DNA from: a virus
Strand: one strand, 5' to 3'
IMG/VR virus record: IMGVR_UViG_3300036770_002095
Coordinates: 1 to 37,991 of that record
DNA: 37,991 nt
Within the stretch, counting starts at the first letter, position 1. Every line of letters begins with the position of its first letter. A program made the position numbers and the translations under genes. This document shows, piece by piece, positions 1 through 5,785 of this stretch. A model generated the notes under the pieces. The model was not told the DNA's origin and searched no databases. It was given only the letters and a program-made list of their open reading frames with translations.

Positions 1-164
1 AACGGCTTGGCTGCGGGGTCTAGCCCTGCTTGGCTGCACCTGTAGTTGTAGTACGCCACTTTCTGCTGTGGCTGTAGCTTACTCAAATCGCCATTGATGA
101 CGATGCTCTCAATTACTTTCGGGTCTAGGACTTCACCCTGCTTCATGTTGACTACGTTTGTCAT
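1..164 (-). CDS. Single-strand annealing protein-like recombinase, N-terminal part (cut by window edge)
   Basis: The ATG at 164 opens 54 codons that run off the left edge. The visible residues include a DLSKLQPQQKVAYYNY stretch followed by GLDPAAKPF, which resembles the N-terminal GLNPLTRPF-type motif of a phage family of RecT/Bet-like annealing proteins (family recognition from memory). Such proteins anneal complementary single strands produced by a partner exonuclease, and a YqaJ-type exonuclease lies three genes upstream at 877-1770. The C-terminal part of the same kind of protein is at the other window edge (37493-37991), and the two fragments are in compatible reading phase if the ends are joined. 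A GAAAGGGAAAG Shine-Dalgarno and a CCTAATC leader motif (178-184) precede the ATG. Function is inferred; the partial gene is clear. Confidence 0.75.
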   Translation of the reverse strand, partial: MTNVVNMKQGEVLDPKVIESIVINGDLSKLQPQQKVAYYNYRCSQAGLDPAAKP

Positions 165-179
165 GGCTTTCCCTTTCGA

Positions 180-371
180 TTAGGACTCAAGGAAGTTAAT
201 GGTAGGCTGCTCTTTCTTTAGTGCGTAGTACTCAACTTGCACCTTGGCCGAGTTAATTATTTTGCCAGCAAGGTTTGCAAACTCTGAGGCTTTCTTGGCG
301 TCAATCTCGCCAGACTCAAGTGAATCAAAGATTTGGGAAAGACGGTCACGGACTTGTTCTGCGTTTTTCAT
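180..371 (-). CDS. Small conserved phage protein (63 aa), function unknown
   Basis: A 63-residue, mostly helical, charged protein beginning MKNAEQVRDRLSQIFDSLE and containing an AGKIINSAKVQVEYYALKK segment. Proteins of this pattern are common in phage recombination modules, but no function is known to me. It sits between the charged protein at 368-868 and the annealing protein start at 164. The ATG overlaps the upstream stop (ATGA), and AAGGAG lies a few bases before it, so it is probably translationally coupled. A CCTAATC motif (388-394) also precedes it, inside the end of the upstream gene. The stop codon itself lies within another CCTAATC copy. Confidence 0.7.
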   Translation of the reverse strand: MKNAEQVRDRLSQIFDSLESGEIDAKKASEFANLAGKIINSAKVQVEYYALKKEQPTINFLES

Positions 372-868
372 TTGCTACTCCTTAAAAGATTAGGATTGGT
401 TTTACGACGGATTTGAAGTGCTACACGAACTACGGGTACTAACTGCTCTGGAAAGTTTTTAGCGGTAGACAGGTAATGCCTAGCTGCCTGATTACGCAAG
501 TAGGAATCACTTAAAACCTGCCTGTCTCGCCGCTTTAACTCCCTCTGTCGCTCACGCTCAGACTCAAGCCAGTCGGGGTCATTGCGCTTCTTGGCCATGA
601 ACTGCCGAAAGTATTGCAGCCAATGCTCCCGATTGTTTGCACGCCATTTGTAATGTTCGATGCGACGTTTCTCAAGGTATTGGGCATAAGCCTCTTGATC
701 TTGCCGCAACTCTGCACGCTGTTGGCGCAACTTGGCATTGCGTTTTGCGTTTATTTCCTCCCTATTTGCGTAGTATCGAGCCAAAGCCTTTTGCCGTTCT
801 TGCTCTCTATGTTGCTCTCGATACATGCGGTCATACTCACGTTTTTTCTCAGGGTCTTTGCGTGGCAT
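368..868 (-). CDS. Highly charged, Arg/Glu-rich protein of unknown function
   Basis: About 166 residues, dominated by Arg, Lys, Glu and Gln, with long helical heptad-like stretches (PRKDPEKKREYDRMYREQ at the N-terminus). This composition is typical of phage proteins that precede HNH endonuclease domains, but no HNH histidine motif can be seen, so a nuclease call is not justified. I chose the ATG at 868 because GAGG lies six bases upstream of it. A GTG at 880 would add four residues and would overlap the exonuclease stop. The high positive charge suggests nucleic-acid contact, which is inference only. It lies directly downstream of the exonuclease gene in the same operon. Confidence 0.7.
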   Translation of the reverse strand: MPRKDPEKKREYDRMYREQHREQERQKALARYYANREEINAKRNAKLRQQRAELRQDQEAYAQYLEKRRIEHYKWRANNREHWLQYFRQFMAKKRNDPDWLESERERQRELKRRDRQVLSDSYLRNQAARHYLSTAKNFPEQLVPVVRVALQIRRKTNPNLLRSSK

Positions 869-876
869 GTTGCACC

Positions 877-1770
877 TCACTTGACCAAGAACCTACGGCT
901 TCCGGGTTGCTCTACTACAAACTGGTTGTAAATATCAGGCATGGCTGACTTGAGAAGCTCGGCAGAGAATCTTTTAGAGGGCTTGGCCGTCTTCCAAGTG
1001 CAAAGCACTGAACCATCAAAGCTCGTGACGGTGGCCTTTTCCTTCATCCATGACTGAATGAACTCCTTAAGCCCATCTTCAGCCTCTTCAAACTCCTTCA
1101 TCTTGGCCTTCAACTGCTGCAACTGGATACAGGCTGTCTCAATGCTGGCATTGGCAACGATAGAACTACCGTCGTCTACCCGGTAAACGTCCTTCACAAC
1201 GTCAGCCATCGTCTGCGGGTTGAAGCTACGGGTCTGGCACTGTGCCCAGAACTCAGCCATTGCTCGGATATGCGCTTCTTGCTCCAGCTCTGTTACTTCT
1301 TGAGGGAACCTGCACAGCTCTTGCCCCCCAAAAAGAACGATAAGCTCGATGCGCTCGACTTGGTGGACAACAAGCTCGTGCATACATTGGGCACGGTAAC
1401 GGTCAGAAACCTGCTCGGACATGTTATCGCCGTAATGCTTACGCTGATGCAAGCCAAGGTTCTTGACCTCGTACAGCGTCTTACCGTCTGCACTAATGTA
1501 GTCAAAATGGCTTGCCATCCAGTCATGCTTGGGGTGGCGTAGAGCATAGTCAGCCTCTTTGAACTCTAGCCCCCAACGCCCTGCTGCGGCTCGCATAATC
1601 GGCTCTTGCAGTAGCGTGCCCATTTGCACTGCCTCATTGTCGGAAAGGTCTTCAGGCTCTTTCTGGCCCGTTTTAAGCATGTAGACCTCGCCTGCCTTGC
1701 CTGCCGCTATCTGCCCTGCATCGGTAGCCCAAATCGCACTGGCCCTTGTTTCTGGTGAAAAGTCGGACAT
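877..1770 (-). CDS. YqaJ/lambda-type exonuclease (recombination)
   Basis: A 297-residue protein with the fold-defining motifs of the YqaJ viral recombinase family, a PD-(D/E)XK nuclease that resects dsDNA 5' to 3' to give single strands for an annealing partner. Visible motifs are GTLLQEP near residues 51-57 (Glu56), ASHFDYIS with Asp90, and LYEVKN with Glu101 and Lys103; together they form the metal-binding catalytic set. The length is somewhat longer than lambda Exo, and the C-terminal third (about residues 205-297) is a helical region not needed for the nuclease core. The partner annealing protein is encoded downstream (164 and, across the edge, 37991-37493). The start ATG at 1770 is spaced by two bases from the stop of 1773-1955, so the two are co-translated. 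Confidence 0.92.
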   Translation of the reverse strand: MSDFSPETRASAIWATDAGQIAAGKAGEVYMLKTGQKEPEDLSDNEAVQMGTLLQEPIMRAAAGRWGLEFKEADYALRHPKHDWMASHFDYISADGKTLYEVKNLGLHQRKHYGDNMSEQVSDRYRAQCMHELVVHQVERIELIVLFGGQELCRFPQEVTELEQEAHIRAMAEFWAQCQTRSFNPQTMADVVKDVYRVDDGSSIVANASIETACIQLQQLKAKMKEFEEAEDGLKEFIQSWMKEKATVTSFDGSVLCTWKTAKPSKRFSAELLKSAMPDIYNQFVVEQPGSRRFLVK

Positions 1771-1772
1771 GA

Positions 1773-1955
1773 TTATTCCTCCCCTATGATGACGGGAATA
1801 CTGTATTCATTGCTGTTTACAGTGATCTCGATGCACTGCTTGTGTTCGCCTTGGATGCGAATGACCCGATAGCTGTTTAGCTTGTCTTCGCTACGGAACA
1901 ATTCGCCAATCTCGATGCGAGTGACGTTTCTAAAGTCTAGTGATGCGTCTGTCAT
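1773..1955 (-). CDS. Hypothetical 60-aa protein
   Basis: A 60-residue protein, mainly beta by eye (RVIRIQGEHKQCIEITVN near the middle), with no motif I recognise. The ATG at 1955 is preceded by AAAGGGGC. Upstream lies the paired leader CCTAATCAC (1973-1979) and CGTAAACGT (1988-1996), suggesting that a transcript or regulatory event begins before this gene, just ahead of the exonuclease. It probably forms a translational pair with the exonuclease gene, two bases away. Confidence 0.65.
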   Translation of the reverse strand: MTDASLDFRNVTRIEIGELFRSEDKLNSYRVIRIQGEHKQCIEITVNSNEYSIPVIIGEE

Positions 1956-1972
1956 TTGAAGCCCCTTTATGT

Positions 1973-1996
1973 GATTAGGAAGATACTACGTTTACG
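1973..1996 (-). promoter_or_regulatory. Paired leader motif CCTAATC + CGTAAACGT
   Basis: On the minus strand a CGTAAACGT nonamer (1988-1996) precedes CCTAATCAC (1973-1979), then the SD and ATG 1955. The same pair in the same order occurs before the ArdC-like gene (6721-6729 and 6698-6704), and a degenerate version before 4270 (4286-4303). Single CCTAATC copies precede 164, 371 and 5697. The motif sits 13-21 bases upstream of each start. Its role (operator, promoter part or mRNA element) is unknown. Confidence 0.5.
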
Positions 1997-2774
1997 AGTT
2001 TACACCGAAATAGAGTTTATGCAAGTGTGGTCTGTTGCGTTTTAACCACGGCTCTGCATCTTTGTGGTTCTTAGCACTGGCTTCTTGGCTTCTGCCAATC
2101 GTTTGAGAGCAAGCATGGTGGACATAGCTACGGCTAATAAAGTGCATGAAATTGTCCTTGGCCATGTCATCACAGGCTACGTTATCGCTGTACCAGTTCA
2201 AGGGCGGGAAGCCCGGCCAGCCATCAATGCCCACAGAAGCCCAAATAGGTGCTACCCAAGGTACCTGAATGATTAGCTGCTCAGACGCCCACTGCATACC
2301 GTTCCAGTGGTCTTCAGTCAGCCTATTACGCACGTTCATGTGCAAGCTACTCATGTTGGTTCTAGCACCCAAGAAGCCTACCTTTACATTCTTAGCCTGC
2401 AACTGCTTGCGGTCTTCTAGTAGCAACGTGTAACTGGTCGGGTCAAGTACTATGTCGTCGTTGGCTATGATGACCTCTTCATGGCCATCAAGAAACGCCT
2501 CCTTCATACAGGCGTTGTAAGCCTCTCCAAAGGTTCCGTAATGGTTTGGTATCCATTTGTACGGGGAAGGGCTTAGACGGGGCTTAGAGGGGCTTGCAAG
2601 GTAGATTGGAACCCCATGTGGTAGGTAAAGGGACATGGACTTGAAGAACAGCTCCAAGCCCTTCTTGTTGCTGGTGCTGCACACACAAATTGGGGTCATA
2701 GAATGATCTTTCTGCACTTGACGCAATACTTGGTTTTTGGTTTCCAGTGGAATCGTTGACAGCAACGCTTGCAT
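1992..2774 (-). CDS. Glycosyltransferase-like protein (GT-A fold, family 2-like)
   Basis: About 260 residues. The N-terminal half carries GT-A-like features: TPICVCSTSNKKGLELFF around residues 27-44, FGEAYNACMKEA at about 82-93, then VIIANDDIVL at about 101-110, where Asp106-Asp107 would be the metal- and nucleotide-sugar-binding DXD-like site. Such phage enzymes transfer sugars to DNA, capsid or host surface, and the acceptor cannot be told here. A second, unrelated-looking GT-A protein is at 35791-36573. I prefer the ATG at 2774 because AAGG lies eight bases upstream; a GTG at 2783 is the alternative. It follows the 77-residue protein 2785-3018. Confidence 0.7.
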   Translation of the reverse strand: MQALLSTIPLETKNQVLRQVQKDHSMTPICVCSTSNKKGLELFFKSMSLYLPHGVPIYLASPSKPRLSPSPYKWIPNHYGTFGEAYNACMKEAFLDGHEEVIIANDDIVLDPTSYTLLLEDRKQLQAKNVKVGFLGARTNMSSLHMNVRNRLTEDHWNGMQWASEQLIIQVPWVAPIWASVGIDGWPGFPPLNWYSDNVACDDMAKDNFMHFISRSYVHHACSQTIGRSQEASAKNHKDAEPWLKRNRPHLHKLYFGVNS

Positions 2775-2784
2775 AGTCGCCACC

Positions 2785-3018
2785 TTACGGTTGTTTGTTT
2801 GCCCAAATTGTCAGACATGCGTGATCTAGCTCCATCGAGACAGGATTCGTCTTCAAGGCGTCTTGCTTGCCTCGCTGGTACATCTTAATGAGTTCCTCAG
2901 CTCTGACCGCCTCAATGTCAACTAGCTGCGGGTCAGACAGGAAACGATTAGCACCGATAACGGTAAGAGCGCCCATGCAAGCACCTAGAAGCCAAGTCAT
3001 AAACTTTTCCTCATTCAT
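2785..3018 (-). CDS. Small protein with N-terminal membrane segment
   Basis: A 77-residue protein. Residues 7-27 (TWLLGACMGALTVIGANRFL) look like a single membrane-spanning or signal-anchor helix, followed by a charged helical tail (IEAVRAEELIKMYQRGKQDA). No known family is recognised. The ATG at 3018 overlaps the preceding stop (ATGA), and the ribosome binding site AAGGAG-like sequence lies within the upstream reading frame, so it depends on translation of 3015-3206. Confidence 0.6.
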   Translation of the reverse strand: MNEEKFMTWLLGACMGALTVIGANRFLSDPQLVDIEAVRAEELIKMYQRGKQDALKTNPVSMELDHACLTIWANKQP

Positions 3019-3206
3019 GCGTTCTTCTCCTCTAGCTTGGCTCTAATTGTTGATTCAATAATTCTTTGTTCAGTCCGTGAATCAACTGGCTCTGCCCATC
3101 TCCCACACTTATTACATTGCCAGTTAATCCTGTCGAATGAGTCTCGCTTTATTGTCCCGCCACCATGAAACCAAGAGCACCATTGTTCTGATAGCCACTT
3201 AGCCAT
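3015..3206 (-). CDS. Small putative zinc-binding protein (63 aa)
   Basis: A 63-residue protein with C10, H14 and a CNKCGRW knuckle (C31, C34), which together could bind one zinc ion. It is Trp-rich at the N-terminus (MAKWLSEQWCSWF). The C-terminus RAKLEEKNA matches the C-terminal tails of the two upstream proteins; the DNA coding for this tail carries the SD of the following gene. It overlaps 3199-3486 by eight bases. Function unknown. Confidence 0.6.
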   Translation of the reverse strand: MAKWLSEQWCSWFHGGGTIKRDSFDRINWQCNKCGRWAEPVDSRTEQRIIESTIRAKLEEKNA

Positions 3207-3514
3207 TGTTCTTCTCCTTCAGCTTGGCTTCGACAAACTGAGCAAACTGAAACACAGTAGGGACGACTGGAAGCTGCCAAGAATCAACCTCATCTTTTGT
3301 CAGCCCAACCCATTCACGCTTTACATGGTCGTGCATCGCCATCATTGCGTTTGCAAACCATCCAGTCATTAAGGCTTCGTCAATATCTTCAACACGCCAA
3401 CTTTGCTCTGCCAATGTGTCAATAAAGAACTTAGCCCATGCTTGTGCGTCTGGGTTGCTATGTATGCTTTTGTCGTAGTCGTTCATGCGTTCTTCTCCTT
3501 CAGTTTGGCTTCGA
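3019..3514. repeat. Three dispersed direct repeats encoding an AKL(K/E)EKN tail with embedded SD
   Basis: Near-identical ~25-base copies lie at 3019-3042, 3208-3234 and 3487-3514 (core GTTCTTCTCC on the plus strand). On the minus strand each encodes the C-terminal AKLKEKN tail, and its GGAGAAGAA part sits just before the ATG of the next gene. Confidence 0.75.
3199..3486 (-). CDS. Hypothetical protein with REWVGLT module
   Basis: A 95-residue protein. Residues 50-65 contain HVKREWVGLTKDEV, and the protein ends FVEAKLKEKNNG. The upstream neighbour 3483-4124 ends with a closely similar arrangement (PKREWVRLTDEEI ... IEAKLKEKNA), so the two share a C-terminal module. Similar REWVGLTDEE...EAKLKEKN modules are widespread in phage hypothetical proteins (recollection); function is unknown. 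I chose the ATG at 3486 because it overlaps the upstream stop (ATGA) and has AAGGAG before it; a longer in-frame extension to 3525 lies inside the upstream gene. Confidence 0.65.
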   Translation of the reverse strand: MNDYDKSIHSNPDAQAWAKFFIDTLAEQSWRVEDIDEALMTGWFANAMMAMHDHVKREWVGLTKDEVDSWQLPVVPTVFQFAQFVEAKLKEKNNG

Positions 3515-4124
3515 TGGCTTGGCAAAGTCCTTTATAGCTGTCTACAGAACACGCAAGATCGACAATTTCCTCATCCGTCAGCCTAACCCATTCACGCTTT
3601 GGATTAGCCAAGCAGTCTGCAAGATAGGCTAAATCTCTTGTAGGGTCACAGGCTCCGTCCACTTTCCAGTCGCCTGCCTTAATAGCAGACTCCACAGTTG
3701 ACTTAAGGCAAGCCGCAGCAATCCAAATGTCATGTTCACTTTTTGCAACCTGTCGGTTTTGTTGACAGGTTCCTTGTTCAACCCAAACGTCATAAATATC
3801 GTGATCAGGCTCTTGCTGGTGACTATTTGGATAGTCACTAGGTACTATTTTTTCTGCCTCTGCGCTGGCATCACCCCTTGCTCTGATTGCTTCGGCACAT
3901 TCTTTAACACCGTACAAGTTAGCCCGCTCTCGTTCTTCACACACCTTCGCACAAGCCTCCCGCTCTGCCGCTACTGCGTCCTCTGCCTCTGCGATGGCTT
4001 GGCGTAGTGCTTTATATGCTGAGGTAGCTATTTGTCCCTCGTAAGTCTGGCAACCATGCCACTCGTCGCTGCTTGCAACTAAAGCCAACGCCTCCAATGC
4101 TTGCTTCATAGCCTCGATGCTCAT
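3483..4124 (-). CDS. Modular hypothetical phage protein (213 aa)
   Basis: The 213-residue protein looks assembled from short modules. The N-terminus MSIEAMKQALEALALV ... ALRQAIAEAE is a common phage helical module. Then follows EREACAKVCEERE ... AEAIRARG (about residues 55-86), another frequent cassette, then a linker, and finally the REWVRLTDEEI ... IEAKLKEKNA module shared with 3199-3486. No enzymatic motif is visible. It starts by ATGA overlap with the 49-residue protein 4121-4270 and is probably translationally coupled to it. Confidence 0.65.
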   Translation of the reverse strand: MSIEAMKQALEALALVASSDEWHGCQTYEGQIATSAYKALRQAIAEAEDAVAAEREACAKVCEERERANLYGVKECAEAIRARGDASAEAEKIVPSDYPNSHQQEPDHDIYDVWVEQGTCQQNRQVAKSEHDIWIAAACLKSTVESAIKAGDWKVDGACDPTRDLAYLADCLANPKREWVRLTDEEIVDLACSVDSYKGLCQAIEAKLKEKNA

Positions 4125-4270
4125 TCCCTGTCCTCCCCCTCAATGTCTAGCCTATAGTCCTTCAGTTTCTGCACAGCCTCTTCAAGCAAGGCTACAGAGT
4201 CTTTGGCACGATTAAGGGCTTGGGCAAGCTCGATCTCTAGCTGCCTGATCTGGTCTAACAGTTCGTACAT
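4121..4270 (-). CDS. Small coiled-coil protein, first gene of the left operon (49 aa)
   Basis: A 49-residue reading frame beginning MYELLDQIRQLEIELAQAL with clear heptad spacing of Leu and Ile, predicted to be one coiled-coil helix. A good SD (GGAGG) lies seven bases before the ATG at 4270. The stop overlaps the ATG of 3483-4124 (ATGA). It is the first gene after the promoter at 4304-4332, which supports it being real despite its size. Function unknown. Confidence 0.65.
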   Translation of the reverse strand: MYELLDQIRQLEIELAQALNRAKDSVALLEEAVQKLKDYRLDIEGEDRE

Positions 4271-4303
4271 GATTGTCCTCCAAGTGATTAGGAATACATC
4301 GTT

Positions 4304-4332
4304 AAACTAATACACCATCTATACTCTGTCAA
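4304..4332 (-). promoter_or_regulatory. Sigma70-type promoter of the left operon
   Basis: Reading the minus strand, TTGACA (4332-4327, perfect -35) is followed after 17 bases by TAGTTT (4309-4304, TA...T matching -10). Transcription would begin near 4297, giving a short leader that contains the CCTAATC motif (4286-4292) and the GGAGG of gene 4121-4270. Confidence 0.6.
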
Positions 4333-4623
4333 TCTATTTGTTGTGTTCTCGCTACATCCTAAATTTAGGCAAAGGTTCCCCAAGGGTGGTAGCCCCTACC
4401 ATCCCTGCCCGATAGGGCACCATCAATAGGCCCTACCTAGCAAACCCGAAGGCAGCGATTCATTCATCAGAGGCTTGTCCCACCCTGTGTCCCTCTGACT
4501 ACTTGAGTCCCTCGCTGACAGGCTCAGACCTATACGGGGGTGTATCCGCTAGGTGTCTTTTTTGGCGTGCAGTCGATTCAAACCCTTGTCTAACGTGCGC
4601 CTTGACGATCAGGAATGGGGGCG
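4333..4623. other. Noncoding region with several hairpins
   Basis: No convincing gene. It contains GGTAG-CCC-CTACC (4388-4400), TGCCC-GATA-GGGCA (4406-4419), a seven-base inverted repeat TCAGAGG/CCTCTGA (4467-4473 and 4492-4498) and an imperfect stem GGCGTGC/GTGCGCC (about 4564-4602). Structured RNA or DNA regulatory sites are possible; nothing more can be said. Confidence 0.5.
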
Positions 4624-4694
4624 AAAAAAAAGGGCTTAAGTCTGCGCCTGATGGTGACCCGCCCGAAGGCGGCAGACGCATACTTAAACCCTTT
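4624..4694 (-). terminator. Large inverted repeat with T8 tail: minus-strand intrinsic terminator
   Basis: Arms 4629-4650 and 4673-4694 match at 19 of 22 positions. As minus-strand RNA two of the mismatches become G-U pairs, leaving one G-A. The loop contains a nested CCGCC-CGAA-GGCGG hairpin. On the minus strand the stem is followed directly by eight T residues (plus-strand A-run 4624-4631). This is a very strong intrinsic terminator, yet no gene lies immediately upstream; it may end an untranslated RNA or back up the terminator at 5125-5146. Confidence 0.75.
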
Positions 4695-4732
4695 CGTATC
4701 CAGCACCATACCAGATGGGTTAGATACTACAT

Positions 4733-4922
4733 GGCCGTATCCAATGGGTCAAGGGGTCATGGGCCAATGGGGTCAATCGGTATTCAAAATAAAACCCGAA
4801 ATAGGGTTAATCAATCCCGAAATAGGGCTAAATCGGCTATCCAATGGGCCGTATCCAACTTGGGCACGGGCGCACGCACGGGTAAACGTACTATCCAGTC
4901 TGCAGTGCCGTATCCAATTGGC
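4733..4922. repeat. Dispersed GTATCCAAT repeats and a paired CCCGAAATAGGG repeat
   Basis: GGCCGTATCCAATGGG-like units occur at 4733-4748, 4835-4850, 4847-4859 and 4907-4922, with shorter TATCCAG copies near 4697 and 4892. Two copies of CCCGAAATAGGG (4795 and 4816 starts) lie exactly 21 bases apart, two helical turns. This looks like a protein-binding array rather than coding sequence. Confidence 0.65.
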
Positions 4923-5044
4923 CACAGTGAAACCAAATGACCATAACGCCTAGAAGCCCCCCACAAAGGGGCGCTGGTAGGCCAGCAGTGCTGCAATAGG
5001 GGTGAAATAGGTCGGATGATGGTGGCCATAGCCTAGCCATAAGC

Positions 5045-5102
5045 CTAAGCCTAGCTAAAAGCCCCTTATAAGCCCTTATAAGCCCTTCAATAGCCTAGCG
5101 TG
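5045..5102. repeat. Short tandem AGCCCTTATA-type repeats
   Basis: Consecutive units of AGCC(C)CTTATA and AGCCTA fill this stretch, giving a low-complexity block between the repeat array 4733-4922 and the terminator 5125-5146. The whole interval 4695-5124 contains no gene I can support. Confidence 0.6.
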
Positions 5103-5124
5103 TAGGTTATCCCTAGCCCATAAG

Positions 5125-5146
5125 AAAAAAGCCCCTGACGGGGCTT
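5125..5146 (-). terminator. Intrinsic terminator of the ArdC-like operon
   Basis: Minus strand AAGCCCC-GTCA-GGGGCTT followed by a T-run. The stem is perfect with a four-base loop. It lies 25 bases after the stop of the last small gene (5171). Confidence 0.85.
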
Positions 5147-5170
5147 ATAAAGGGTTTACGGGGTTAGTCA

Positions 5171-5263
5171 TTAGAACCCGGCTACAGTGCCTAGCACCAT
5201 TAAAGCCCATAGAGAACCGTAAAAGACTATAGCCCCGGCTATAAACTTAATAGCATTAAGCAT
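5171..5263 (-). CDS. 30-residue single-helix membrane peptide
   Basis: A tiny reading frame, ATG at 5263 and TAA at 5171, with an excellent SD (AAGGGGC) six bases upstream. The peptide begins MLNAIKFIAGAIVFYGSL and is almost wholly hydrophobic, so it should span the membrane once. Its start overlaps the stop region of 5256-5444, and it is the last gene before the terminator at 5125-5146, all of which supports translation. Function unknown. Candidate roles (membrane depolarisation, exclusion or toxin-like) are guesses. Confidence 0.6.
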   Translation of the reverse strand: MLNAIKFIAGAIVFYGSLWALMVLGTVAGF

Positions 5264-5444
5264 GGTTAGCCCCTTTCGCTATGGCTTGGAAAGCCCTGAA
5301 ATACTCGCACGCTACCCGGTAGGAATCACAGCGCACCTTATCGGCTAGCTCTGTGCCCCTATAGCATTGAACTAAATACATGCCACTCGGGAAAAGCCTT
5401 TCAATTGATGCATGCCCATTCTTAAAGGTTTTGATCTTATACAT
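5256..5444 (-). CDS. Hypothetical 62-aa protein in the ArdC-like operon
   Basis: Begins MYKIKTFKNGHASIERL and has a compact beta-then-helix pattern (GMYLVQCYRG followed by YRVACEYFRAFQAIAKG). I chose the ATG at 5444 because AAGGGGC lies six bases before it; an ATG at 5465 in the same frame lies deeper in the neighbouring gene and has no SD. The start overlaps the end of 5437-5697. Small modifiers of this type are frequent next to antirestriction genes, but no family is recognised. Confidence 0.6.
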   Translation of the reverse strand: MYKIKTFKNGHASIERLFPSGMYLVQCYRGTELADKVRCDSYRVACEYFRAFQAIAKGANHA

Positions 5445-5697
5445 GGCTTGCCCCTTCGATTTCATGGCCGTAAATCGTCACGTCAATGACGGTTCCAGCT
5501 ACCCCGTTTACGTCATTTGTCCAGTTAAAGTAGCTTTCCCCTTTATCAACAAAAACAAGCCCTTCGTAATCGTCAAATTGCATAACAAATTGTTCTAGTT
5601 CGTTTTCCTCTGTGCCTGATAAATCGTCGGTTTCCCCGTAAATCAGATACGGTAAAGCCCACTCAGGCACTGTGTAGGTGTCTATTTTCTTAAGCAT
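5437..5697 (-). CDS. DUF6926-like protein (86 aa)
   Basis: The N-terminal motif TYTVPEWALPYLIYGETDDL, the acidic middle and a late ESYFNWTNDVNGVAGTVIDV segment match my recollection of the DUF6926 family, small proteins of plasmids and phages with no assigned function. It is expressed with the ArdC-like gene upstream and overlaps the 62-residue gene downstream. SD AAGGGGC precedes the ATG at 5697, and a CCTAATC leader motif lies at 5718-5724. Confidence 0.65.
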   Translation of the reverse strand: MLKKIDTYTVPEWALPYLIYGETDDLSGTEENELEQFVMQFDDYEGLVFVDKGESYFNWTNDVNGVAGTVIDVTIYGHEIEGASHV

Positions 5698-5785
5698 GGT
5701 TAGCCCCTTAAAGGTTAGATTAGGATTGATAAGGTTAACCCTTATCGCATAGCCCCCGGATAAGGGGCTATACGCTAGGGGCTAG

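Noticed and set aside
4564-4602. tRNA-like T-arm (GATTCAAACC) and acceptor-like stem
   Set aside because: The full cloverleaf cannot be built; spacing and D-arm are missing, so only a hairpin is described.
4503-4940. Open frame of 145 codons on the plus strand in the noncoding region
   Set aside because: No SD, odd composition with Arg/Gly/Ser low complexity, it runs through the inverted repeat and repeat array, and a second frame overlaps it; it looks like chance.
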